A stretch of DNA of 42,645 nucleotides from Candidatus Krumholzibacteriia bacterium (GTDB taxonomy: Bacteria > Krumholzibacteriota > Krumholzibacteriia > JAJRXK01). The stretch is taken from NCBI GenBank assembly GCA_035268685.1, contig DATFKK010000114.1, positions 1 through 42,645 on the forward strand. The letters are read 5' to 3'. A program made the translations under genes and the position numbers. Under the pieces are notes generated by a model. It saw only the letters and a list, made by a program, of their open reading frames with translations. It did no database searches and had not been told where the DNA came from. Below, piece after piece: positions 25,273 through 33,848 of this stretch. Position 1 is the stretch's first letter; the number at the start of each line of letters is the position of its first letter.

Positions 25273-26057
25273 GACCCCGATCCCTCCCGGCGCCGCACCC
25301 AGCGCTCGAAGACCCAGCCCTGATCGTCGACCGGGCTCGCGTGGACACGCTCCATGGTGTGGCGCAGCGTCGTGTCGTCGGGCAGGTCGCCCGCGATCAG
25401 ATCCTCGTCGAGTCGATCACCCGTCCACCGCGACAGCAGCAACTCGTCGACAGCCCCCTCGGGCTCGTACAGAGGCGACGCCGTGCTCGGGCCGGCCTCG
25501 ATCGAAATGCTCGCGCACTCCCGTTCGCGGCGGAGCCAGTCCAGAGCGCGCTCCAACGAGGGAGTTTCGTCGCCGCACACCGTGATCCAGCGGAAGGACG
25601 TCAACCGCTTCCGCACGAAGTCCACCCGGTCGTCGGGAACGTAGAGGACCACGCGTGCCGGGCCCTTCAGCGCGGGATGGTCGAAGTCCAGCGCACCGTG
25701 CGTGAGGATCAACACGATGGGCGGGCCGAGTTCGTGGACGTCCACCCGCCAGCGCATGAGCGCGCCGGCGCCCGGGCCCCGCAGGTCGAAGCGCAGCGTG
25801 GGCTCGGCGCGCAGGATCGCGCCGGTGGTGACGATCGCGTCGGCACGGGCGCGGCCCAGGCCGAGCACGAAGCGATCGGTGTCGCTGCGTGGACCGCGCG
25901 GATCGATGCGCAGCACGTGGCGGTGGCGGTCGTCGGGAGACCACACCGCCGCCACGTGGCTCAGAGCGGGACGTTCGCGGAGCGGGGCGCCGAACAGCGC
26001 CAGCGCCGCCCGCTCCACGTCGTCGCCGCGGACCAGCAGGTCGGGGTCGAAGCGCAC
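25269..26057 (-). CDS. RibD C-terminal/dihydrofolate-reductase-fold family reductase
   Basis: The likely start is GTG 26057, two bases after the S9 peptidase stop, with GGGAGAGG upstream, giving 262 residues. The longer open frame upstream is antisense-like noise within the peptidase gene. Features fit the RibD-C/DHFR fold: an early Arg-rich substrate region, GRARADAIVTTGAILRAEP (the usual ADA-L-G-GT-R-EDP region), VLILTHGALDF, a central strand VVLYVPDD, and SISIEAGPSTASPLY (RibD-C normally EGGP), followed by VDELLLSRW. Such enzymes reduce a pyrimidine or pterin-like ring with NAD(P)H. The exact substrate cannot be read from sequence. It is translationally linked to both neighbours (S9 peptidase and YjbQ). 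Confidence 0.75.
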   Translation of the reverse strand: MRFDPDLLVRGDDVERAALALFGAPLRERPALSHVAAVWSPDDRHRHVLRIDPRGPRSDTDRFVLGLGRARADAIVTTGAILRAEPTLRFDLRGPGAGALMRWRVDVHELGPPIVLILTHGALDFDHPALKGPARVVLYVPDDRVDFVRKRLTSFRWITVCGDETPSLERALDWLRRERECASISIEAGPSTASPLYEPEGAVDELLLSRWTGDRLDEDLIAGDLPDDTTLRHTMERVHASPVDDQGWVFERWVRRREGSGS

Positions 26058-26059
26058 GC

Positions 26060-28144
<2,085 letters not shown>

Positions 28145-28191
28145 CGGCATCACCACGATCGGAGGGCTCGGGGAACGGGCGCGGACCGGGG

Positions 28192-28220
28192 AGTATAGGC
28201 CGCGATCGGCGCCGGGAAAA
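28192..28220 (-). promoter_or_regulatory. Probable promoter of the S9 peptidase operon
   Basis: On the minus strand, TATACT (28197 to 28192) is a near-consensus -10 in an otherwise GC-rich stretch. TTTTCC (28220 to 28215) sits 17 bases upstream as a weak -35. It lies about 50 bases before the peptidase start. Confidence 0.5.
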
Positions 28221-28231
28221 GCTACGGGAAT

Positions 28232-28771
28232 TCAGCGCTCGGAGCGCTCGAGATCGCGCACCAGGACCTTCTGCGCGGCGTCGACCAGCATGGCCACGCT
28301 CCGGGCCTCCACTTCCTGACCGCTCTCCCGCGCCACCAGGCATCCCTCGCGGTCGAACACGAACACGGTCACGTGTTCCTCGCGGGGCTCGAAGTGCTCC
28401 TCGAACACGCCGTCCCAGTCGAGCACGGCCCAGCGCTCGGGCTCCTCGGGGAACGAACCCCGGATGCGGCCCTTCACGAAGAAGGGCGCGCCCTTGGTGT
28501 GGGCCCAGCCGCGGATCTGCACCAGATCGCCCTCCACCTGACCGCGCAGGGCGGCCGTGAGCATGTCCCGCCAGTCGTCGGACCACTCGCGGGCGTCGCG
28601 GTCGGCCCAGATCAGCACGCTGACCGTGCCCAGCACGTCGTCCTGCGTGCGCTCGTCCTCGAACTGGTCCTCGAGTTCGAATTCGGGCAGACGTTCCTCG
28701 CAGGGCAACTCGACGGCACCCGCCCCGGCGGCGATCGGGGCGAGGAGCAGCGGCAGGATCAGTCGGAGCAT
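28232..28771 (-). CDS. Exported thioredoxin-fold (YtfJ/redoxin-like) protein without CxxC
   Basis: ATG 28771, preceded by GGAAGGA, gives 179 residues; an ATG 21 bases upstream is less well placed. The protein has a signal peptide (LRLILPLLLAPIAAGAGA). Then comes FELEDQFEDERTQDDVLGTVSVLIWADRDAREWSDDW, read as the redoxin opening: FELEDQF, then VSVLIWADRDAREWSDDW. This corresponds to the beta-strand and helix where peroxiredoxins and thioredoxins carry their active Cys, here replaced by AD-RD. Later strands include WAVLDWDG and VTVFVFDREGCLVARESG, typical of the second half of the fold. The likely role is structural or binding rather than redox. It is upstream of the S9 peptidase by 87 bases and divergent from the AhpD-like gene. 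Confidence 0.65.
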   Translation of the reverse strand: MLRLILPLLLAPIAAGAGAVELPCEERLPEFELEDQFEDERTQDDVLGTVSVLIWADRDAREWSDDWRDMLTAALRGQVEGDLVQIRGWAHTKGAPFFVKGRIRGSFPEEPERWAVLDWDGVFEEHFEPREEHVTVFVFDREGCLVARESGQEVEARSVAMLVDAAQKVLVRDLERSER

Positions 28772-28794
28772 CTCGGTTTCCTTCCTCGGCATCG

Positions 28795-28826
28795 GTGAAC
28801 GTGTCCCGACGTCACGATTCGTTCAC
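28795..28826. repeat. Inverted repeat in the divergent intergenic region
   Basis: Exact 7-bp arms, GTGAACG (28795-28801) and CGTTCAC (28820-28826), with an 18-base spacer, lie between the minus-strand redoxin-like gene and the plus-strand AhpD-like gene. They may be a regulator site; no binding protein can be assigned. Confidence 0.35.
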
Positions 28827-28913
28827 GAGCAATGGTGTCCCATCGATGGTGGCCCGCCGTACGCCACGGTGACGCGATGATCGAACCCCGAATCCGAGAG
28901 AGAGCGAAACCCC

Positions 28914-29465
28914 ATGAGCCGATTCGACGTCCCGACCCGCGAGCAGGTTCCCGCCGAGAGCCAGCAGATCTTCGACCAGATCGAGCAGAAGTTCGGCACC
29001 CTTCCGAATCTCTACGCCGTGCTCGGGCTGTCCCCCGTGGCCCTCCAGGGCCTGCTCCAGTTCCAGCCGGCGCTGGAGGAATCGAGCCTGGAGCCGCGCG
29101 AGGTGCAGGCGCTGCACCTGGCCACCTCGCAGGAGAACGGCTGCGACTACTGCCTGGCCGCCCACACCATGCTCGGCACGATGGCCGGTCTCGACCAGGC
29201 CACCACCGTGGCGATCCGCCGCGGCGAGGTCGAGGACCCGCGTCTGCGTGCCGCGTCGGATCTCGCACGCGATCTCGTGCGCAACCGGGGCAAGGTGAGC
29301 GACGACGTCGCCGACGCCTTCTTCGACGCCGGATTCGACAAGCGCCAGTTCGTCGACGCGGTGGCCCTGGTCGGTGCGAAGACGATCAGCAACTACATGC
29401 ACAACGCCGTGGACTTCCCGGTGGACTTCCCCGAAGCGCCGGCTCTCGAGACGGCGACGCGGTGA
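28914..29465 (+). CDS. AhpD-like/carboxymuconolactone-decarboxylase family protein (peroxidase-related)
   Basis: This 183-residue protein has the AhpD core: ALHLATSQENGCDYCLAAHT with redox Cys77 and Cys80 and His84 (ExxxCxxCxxxH pattern), a preceding helix, and the trailing helix FVDAVALVGAKTISNYMHNAV, often seen in peroxidase-related CMD proteins. Members use the CxxC pair to reduce peroxides or act in stress defence; the electron donor is not encoded here. The start ATG 28914 follows a GAGAGAG ribosome site. Its TGA overlaps the GTG of the MarR gene by 4 bases, so a two-gene stress operon is likely, with the MarR protein the candidate regulator. Confidence 0.88.
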   Translation: MSRFDVPTREQVPAESQQIFDQIEQKFGTLPNLYAVLGLSPVALQGLLQFQPALEESSLEPREVQALHLATSQENGCDYCLAAHTMLGTMAGLDQATTVAIRRGEVEDPRLRAASDLARDLVRNRGKVSDDVADAFFDAGFDKRQFVDAVALVGAKTISNYMHNAVDFPVDFPEAPALETATR

Positions 29466-29923
29466 CAGCCGTGGAGGGCGACACGAGGCAGGACCTGCGC
29501 CGGAACCTCCTGCGTGCGGCGGCATGGCTGCGGAGCGAGCTTCGCGACTTCCTCGAGCCCTTCGGGCTCACCCCACCGCAGTACGAGATCCTGCGCATCC
29601 TGCAGAGCAGTGCGCCTGAACCCCTGAGCACCCTGCAGATCCGCGAGCGCGCGGTCGATCCCGCGTCGGATGCCTCGCGCCTCGTGGATCGCCTGGTGAA
29701 CAAGGGACTGGTGGAGAAGGCGCCCTGCTGCGGCGACCGCCGGCTGGTCGACGTGACGATCACGCCGGCGGGCGCCACACTGCTCGAGCGGATCGGGGCC
29801 GAGCGGGAGCGTCTCGACGCCCCCCTGCGATCGCTCGACGACTCCGAAACGGAACGGCTCGCCCGGCTCCTCCGGAGTCTCCTGGACCGCGCGGGCGTGC
29901 AGGTGCCCGAGACCTCGGGCTAG
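29462..29923 (+). CDS. MarR-family transcriptional regulator
   Basis: GTG 29462 overlaps the AhpD-like stop and gives 153 residues. The fold reads as MarR: helix 1 (RRNLLRAAAWLRSELRDFLE), LTPPQYEILRILQ, recognition region LSTLQIRERAVDPASDASRLVDRLVNKGLVEKAP, and the wing CCGDRRLVDVTITPAG, followed by C-terminal dimer helices (ERERLDAPLRSLDDSETERLARLLRSL region). Two adjacent cysteines (CC) sit at the wing tip just before the conserved DRR; they could respond to oxidation, which would suit an AhpD partner. That is inference. The stop TAG interlocks with the stop of the convergent APC permease in a palindromic CTAG (29920-29923). Confidence 0.88.
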   Translation: MTAVEGDTRQDLRRNLLRAAAWLRSELRDFLEPFGLTPPQYEILRILQSSAPEPLSTLQIRERAVDPASDASRLVDRLVNKGLVEKAPCCGDRRLVDVTITPAGATLLERIGAERERLDAPLRSLDDSETERLARLLRSLLDRAGVQVPETSG

Positions 29924-31206
29924 CGCCGGCGTCGGATCAGCGAGTACACGAGCACTCCGCTGATGATCGTCACGGCCGCGGCCACCCACTCCCACGGCTT
30001 CTCCCACGCGGCGAGGACCCCGAGACCGATGGTGGCGACGACGTAGAACGCAGGGAGTCCGATCGACCCCGTCACCGGCACCGCCTCTGCTCCCTGCCGT
30101 CGGCGCAGGACGAACAGACCCGACACCGTCAGCGCGGCCGACAGCGAGAGCGTCAGTCCGAGGTACGACAGCAGCGATTCGAGGTCGGAGACGACGATCA
30201 CGAGCACGGCCGCAGCCGCCTGTGCCCAGATCGCCTTGGCGGGGAGCTCTCCCCGGAATCGCAGCGAGGCGGGGAAGAGGCCGTCGTCCGCCATGCGCGC
30301 GAAGACCCGCGGCCCGGCCATGACCATCGACGACACCGAACTCAGCAGCGACAGTCCGACGACCGCCCGCACCAACTGCGCGCCCGTCTCGCCCATCAGC
30401 GCACGCGCGGCGGCGAACGCGACGTCGGGCCGGCCGGAGACGGCGTCGTGCGGAGCGAATCCGACGAAGACGGTGTTCAGGGCGAGGTAGACGAGCGTGA
30501 CGGCGACCGTCGCGCGCAGCATGGCCCGCGGAACCGTCCGCGCGGGATCGCGCGCCTCACCGGCCACGTACACCGCCGCATTGAAGCCCGAGTAGCTGAG
30601 GGAGATCCACACCAGGGAACTCGCGAACACGGTGATCGAGAAGGGTCCCGGCGCGGGAGTCCCGGGCGCCCAATCCGCACCGCCCCGGATCCACAGGACC
30701 ACGCAGATCCCGACGAAGGCCACGAGGACCACGAGCTTCAGACCCACGATCAGATTCTGGGTCCACGCTCCCGGCCGCACCCGGACACCGTGCAACAGCG
30801 CCGCCAGCAACACGGCACCGATCGCGAGTCCGTGCTCGGGAATCGCCGTGTCCTGCGGCCGTACGTAACCCTCGAAGGCGTGGGCTGCGAAGGCGATCGC
30901 TCCGGTGAAACCCGCCAGCAACGAGATCCAGCCGGCCACGAAGCCCGCGGCCGGGTGCACCACGCGCGACAGGAACAGGTACTCACCACCCGATTGGGTC
31001 AGTTGCCGCGCCAAGGCCCCGTATCCGATCGCCCCGCAGAGCGCGATCAGCCCGCCGACCAGCCACGCGACCAGAACGCGCGCCGGCGAGCCCAGGTCGG
31101 CCAGCGCGTAGCCCGAGGTGGTGAAGACCCCGGCGCCGATCATGTTCGCGACCACCAACGCCGCCAGCGTGGTGGGTCCGAAGTGGCGCCTTTCGTCCTC
31201 GCTCAC
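29920..31206 (-). CDS. APC-superfamily amino-acid permease
   Basis: GTG 31206 overlaps the stop of the upstream methyltransferase gene (31203-31206) and gives 428 residues. Twelve or so hydrophobic helices are visible. TM1 has the unwound substrate motif MIGAGVFTTSG, and TM2-3 have ALCGAIGYGALARQLTQSGGEYLFL, read here as YGALARQLTQSGGEYLFLSR, typical of the APC/LAT families. A basic C-terminus (RRRR) follows the last helix. It should import or exchange amino acids or related amines at the inner membrane; specificity cannot be told. It is cotranscribed with the methyltransferase. Confidence 0.88.
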   Translation of the reverse strand: MSEDERRHFGPTTLAALVVANMIGAGVFTTSGYALADLGSPARVLVAWLVGGLIALCGAIGYGALARQLTQSGGEYLFLSRVVHPAAGFVAGWISLLAGFTGAIAFAAHAFEGYVRPQDTAIPEHGLAIGAVLLAALLHGVRVRPGAWTQNLIVGLKLVVLVAFVGICVVLWIRGGADWAPGTPAPGPFSITVFASSLVWISLSYSGFNAAVYVAGEARDPARTVPRAMLRATVAVTLVYLALNTVFVGFAPHDAVSGRPDVAFAAARALMGETGAQLVRAVVGLSLLSSVSSMVMAGPRVFARMADDGLFPASLRFRGELPAKAIWAQAAAAVLVIVVSDLESLLSYLGLTLSLSAALTVSGLFVLRRRQGAEAVPVTGSIGLPAFYVVATIGLGVLAAWEKPWEWVAAAVTIISGVLVYSLIRRRR

Positions 31207-31898
31207 GGACGGCGATAACGATGGAAGAAGTTGTCGACCATGCCTTCGATCTCGACCTCCTCCACGAACTCGAAGCCCGCGGCCTCGATCTCCGACCGAA
31301 AGGTGTCCTTCGAGTCGCGCACGTGGCTCAGGATCCACTCACGCGACTTGCCCTCGACCCGGTCGAAGTCGACGACGATCATCTCGCCGCCCGGCACCAG
31401 GGCGTCGTACATCGACGCCAGCATGGCCTCGTAGTCGTCGAAGTGATGGTAGGTGTCGATCGTGATGATGCGGTCGACCGAGGCGGTCGGCAAGGTCGCC
31501 GAGGTATAGGAGCTGAAGACGGTCGTGACGTTGTCGTGGCCGGCCTCGTTCGCGCGCTCGCGCAGGTGCTCGACGAAGCGGATCGAGATCTCCACGGCGT
31601 AGAGGTGGCCTTCCGCGCCGACGGCTTCGACCAACTGGTCCATGAACGCCCCGGTGCCCGCGCCCACGTCGGCCACCACGTCGCCCGGCTCGAAACCGGA
31701 CACCTCGACGATCTCGTCGCGCAGGGAATAGACCTCACGGGTCTCGCGCTCGAGCCGGCTGAGCATGCGCTGCATGTCGAGATCGGGGTCGACGTAGCTC
31801 TCGTTGCGGGACTCGGCGGGCACCTCGGCACCGGCGGTGGCGACCACGAGCGCCACGAGGACGAGCGTCACGAGCGGGATGAGTTGGCGAAGCCGCAC
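31203..31898 (-). CDS. Class I SAM-dependent methyltransferase with N-terminal signal peptide
   Basis: GTG 31898, preceded by CGGAGA at good spacing, gives 231 residues. Upstream in-frame sequence is intergenic noise. The N-terminus (RLRQLIPLVTLVLVALVVATAGA) is a clear hydrophobic export signal. The rest is a class I methyltransferase: motif I VVADVGAGTGAF, motif II-like LYAVEISIRFVEHLRERA, DRIITIDTYHHFDDY (motif IV region) and LVPGGEMIVVDFDR (motif V/VI). Sequence type resembles Methyltransf_11/25 proteins with an exported form. Its position in a SAM-free compartment is puzzling. It overlaps the APC permease start by 4 bases. Confidence 0.82.
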   Translation of the reverse strand: MRLRQLIPLVTLVLVALVVATAGAEVPAESRNESYVDPDLDMQRMLSRLERETREVYSLRDEIVEVSGFEPGDVVADVGAGTGAFMDQLVEAVGAEGHLYAVEISIRFVEHLRERANEAGHDNVTTVFSSYTSATLPTASVDRIITIDTYHHFDDYEAMLASMYDALVPGGEMIVVDFDRVEGKSREWILSHVRDSKDTFRSEIEAAGFEFVEEVEIEGMVDNFFHRYRRP

Positions 31899-32088
31899 GA
31901 TGGAATCTCCGGGAAGGGGGGCCGGGGGAGCCACGCGGCAGTGCCGGCGCTTCTCTCCGGATTCTACGGCGGAAGGCTCCTTTCGGGACCCGACACACCG
32001 TGCGAAGGGGGTTCGTCCACACGGGCCGGATGGATTCTGCCAGCACACTGGTCCTTCTCGGGACTTCATTCCGGGCAAAATCCAGGGG

Positions 32089-32116
32089 TGGACCAACTCC
32101 CGAGGCCCGTTAGACT
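32089..32116 (+). promoter_or_regulatory. Possible promoter of the parA-like gene
   Basis: TAGACT (32111-32116) as -10 and TGGACC (32089-32094) as a weak -35 are 16 bases apart, about 40 bases before the ATG at 32157. The -10 shares the TAGNCT form with the promoters at 32808 and 41084. Confidence 0.4.
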
Positions 32117-32156
32117 TCTCCGGAACACGGCAAGTCCCCGACCGAGGAGCCGGCTC

Positions 32157-32801
32157 ATGCGTCGATACATGGTGGTGAACGCGAAGGGCGGGTGCGGGAA
32201 GTCCACGCTGGCCACGAACATCGCGGCGTACTTCGCGTCGCAGTGGGAGAACGTGAACGTCAGCCTGGCCGACTTCGATCCCCAGCAGTCGAGCATGGAC
32301 TGGCTGGCCGTGCGGCCCGAGGACCGTCCCCCGATCGCCGGGATCGACGCGCATTCCGAAGGGCTCAAGAAGTTGAACCCGCACACGGACTTCCTGGTGA
32401 TGGACGCGCCCGCGTCCACCCACGGGCCCGAGCTGACCGCGATCCTCAAGCACGCCGAGACCGTGATCATTCCGGTGTTGCCGTCGACGGTCGACATGCG
32501 CGCCGCGAGCCGTTTCATCGAGGAGATCCGCAACGTCGGCAAGGTCTCGCGCAGAGAGGTGAAGATCGGCGTGGTCGCCAACCGCGTGCGCGAGCACTAC
32601 TCGATCTACCGCGAGCTCGAGGAATTCCTGAAGACGCTGAAGGTCCCCGTGATCGGCCACCTGCGCGACGCGCAGAACTACGTGCGGGCCTACGGCAACG
32701 GTCTGGGCGTGTGGGAGCTGGCTCCGTACATGGCCTGGCAGGAATGGCAGCAGTGGGAGCCGATCGCGCAGTGGCTCGAGTCGAAGCGGTCGCAGCCCTG
32801 A
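32157..32801 (+). CDS. ParA/MinD-type P-loop ATPase, orphan
   Basis: ATG 32157 with GAGGAG at 32144-32149 gives 214 residues. The deviant Walker A box is KGGCGKST (10-17) near the N-terminus, with the signature Lys. Switch/Walker A' is LADFDPQQSSMDWL and Walker B is FLVMDAPAS. No N-terminal helix-turn-helix is present, so this is the short (type Ib or MipZ/ParC-like) form. Such ATPases position DNA, chemoreceptors, carboxysomes or other cargos by nucleotide-dependent dimer cycling. No ParB or obvious cargo gene is next to it; downstream is a riboswitch-controlled SDR gene with its own promoter. The role is therefore open. Confidence 0.88.
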   Translation: MRRYMVVNAKGGCGKSTLATNIAAYFASQWENVNVSLADFDPQQSSMDWLAVRPEDRPPIAGIDAHSEGLKKLNPHTDFLVMDAPASTHGPELTAILKHAETVIIPVLPSTVDMRAASRFIEEIRNVGKVSRREVKIGVVANRVREHYSIYRELEEFLKTLKVPVIGHLRDAQNYVRAYGNGLGVWELAPYMAWQEWQQWEPIAQWLESKRSQP

Positions 32802-32807
32802 CGACCC

Positions 32808-32836
32808 TTGTGCCCGGCTCCCCTCGGCACTAGCCT
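32808..32836 (+). promoter_or_regulatory. Promoter of the TPP-riboswitch transcript
   Basis: TTGTGC (32808-32813) and TAGCCT (32831-32836) are separated by exactly 17 bases. The riboswitch begins about 12 bases after the -10, the distance expected for a leader starting at the aptamer. Confidence 0.55.
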
Positions 32837-32847
32837 CGTGCCTCGGC

Positions 32848-32935
32848 GAAGCTGGGGGTGCCCCGACGGATCGACGTCGGTGCTGAGAGAGTCCCCTGGA
32901 ACCTGATCCGGTTCGTACCGGCGCAGGGAAGCGAC
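32848..32935 (+). promoter_or_regulatory. TPP (thiamine pyrophosphate) riboswitch aptamer
   Basis: The conserved THI-box pieces occur in the right order: CTGGGGGTGCC (32852-32862), a variable P3 hairpin CCGACG/CGTCGG (32863-32868 with 32875-32880), TGCTGAGAGAG (32881-32891), CCCCTGGAACCTGATCCGG (32893-32911), a CCGG/CCGG P5 pair (32908-32911 with 32918-32921) and GGCGCAGGGAAGC (32920-32932). These match the pyrimidine-sensing (CUGAGA) and pyrophosphate-sensing (ACCTGATC/GCGCAGGGAAG) elements of the class. It lies between a promoter at 32808 and the SDR gene at 33016, so TPP should repress the SDR. Confidence 0.92.
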
Positions 32936-33015
32936 GCACCGTCTTCCGTCCGGAACGGACGCGGGCCACCGGCTTCGTGGATCTCCATGTCTCCCCGAGC
33001 CGAGGTGGTCTCCGC

Positions 33016-33786
33016 ATGCAGTCCCTGCCGCTCTCCGAACAGGTCGTCGTCGTCTCCGGTGCCAGCCGGGGTCTGGGCGCCGCGATCGCCCGTGCCTTCG
33101 GGCGCGAGGGCGCCCGCGTGGTCGTGAACTGGTTCCGCAGCGAGGAGGCGGCGCACGCGGTCGCCGCCCACATCGGCGACAGCGCCCTGCCCGTCCGCGC
33201 CGACGTCCGCGATCGCACCGAGGTCGACCGGATGATCGAGACGGCGCGCGCACACTTCGGCGCTCCCGTCTCGACGTTGGTCCACAACGCCCTGATCGAC
33301 TTCCGCTTCGACGCCGCGAACCGACCCACCGCCGCCGACATCACCTGGGATGCCTACCGCGACCAGGTCGACGGCGCGGTCCACGGGGCACTGAACCTCG
33401 TGCAGGCCTGCCTTCCCGGCATGCGGGACCTCGGATCCGGTCGTGTCGTCGCGATCGGGTCGAACCTCGTGCACAACCCGGTGGTCCCGTACCACGACTA
33501 CACCACGGCGAAGGCCGCGCTGCTCGGCTTCGTCCGCAACATGGCCGCCGAACTCGGACCGGAGGGCATCACCGTGAACATGGTGTCGGGCGGACTGCTG
33601 CGTACCACCGACGCCAGCGCGGCCACGTCCGACGCGGTCTTCGACATCATCGAGGGGTCCACGCCCCTGCGTCGCGTGACCACCCCGGAGGACCTGGCCG
33701 ACACCGCCGTGTTCTTCGCCTCGCCGTGGGCGCGGGCGGTCACGGGGCAGGACCTGGTCGTCGATGGCGGGCTGGTGATGCGCTAG
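33016..33786 (+). CDS. Short-chain dehydrogenase/reductase under TPP-riboswitch control
   Basis: ATG 33016 with GAGGTGG at 33002-33008 gives 256 residues. The SDR fold is clear: cofactor motif VVSGASRGLGAAIARAF (TGxxxGxG type, here SGASRGLG), NNAG-equivalent VHNALIDF (altered from NNAG), catalytic Ser in IGSNLVHNP, Tyr/Lys in YHDYTTAKAAL (YxxxK) and the C-terminal GQDLVVDGGLVM. Residues after the cofactor motif (VVNWFRSEEAA) favour NADP(H), as in FabG-like enzymes. Annotation by similarity would be 3-oxoacyl-ACP reductase, but the TPP riboswitch argues for a step in thiamine precursor synthesis, salvage or use. It is followed by a very strong hairpin terminator. Confidence 0.9.
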   Translation: MQSLPLSEQVVVVSGASRGLGAAIARAFGREGARVVVNWFRSEEAAHAVAAHIGDSALPVRADVRDRTEVDRMIETARAHFGAPVSTLVHNALIDFRFDAANRPTAADITWDAYRDQVDGAVHGALNLVQACLPGMRDLGSGRVVAIGSNLVHNPVVPYHDYTTAKAALLGFVRNMAAELGPEGITVNMVSGGLLRTTDASAATSDAVFDIIEGSTPLRRVTTPEDLADTAVFFASPWARAVTGQDLVVDGGLVMR

Positions 33787-33789
33787 GGA

Positions 33790-33833
33790 CGACGAAGGGC
33801 CCGGCCGGAACGACGCGGCCGGGCCCTTCGTCG
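33790..33833. terminator. Perfect 18-bp bidirectional hairpin terminator
   Basis: CGACGAAGGGCCCGGCCG (33790-33807) pairs perfectly with 33816-33833 across an 8-base loop, directly between convergent stops (SDR ends at 33786; the secreted repeat protein ends at 33849). There is no long T tract on either side; the stem alone is very stable. Confidence 0.75.
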
Positions 33834-33848
33834 CCGAGCGGGCGGCGC

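Noticed and set aside
32858-33015. Short plus-strand frames covering the leader of the SDR gene
   Set aside because: The region is explained by the TPP aptamer and its linker.
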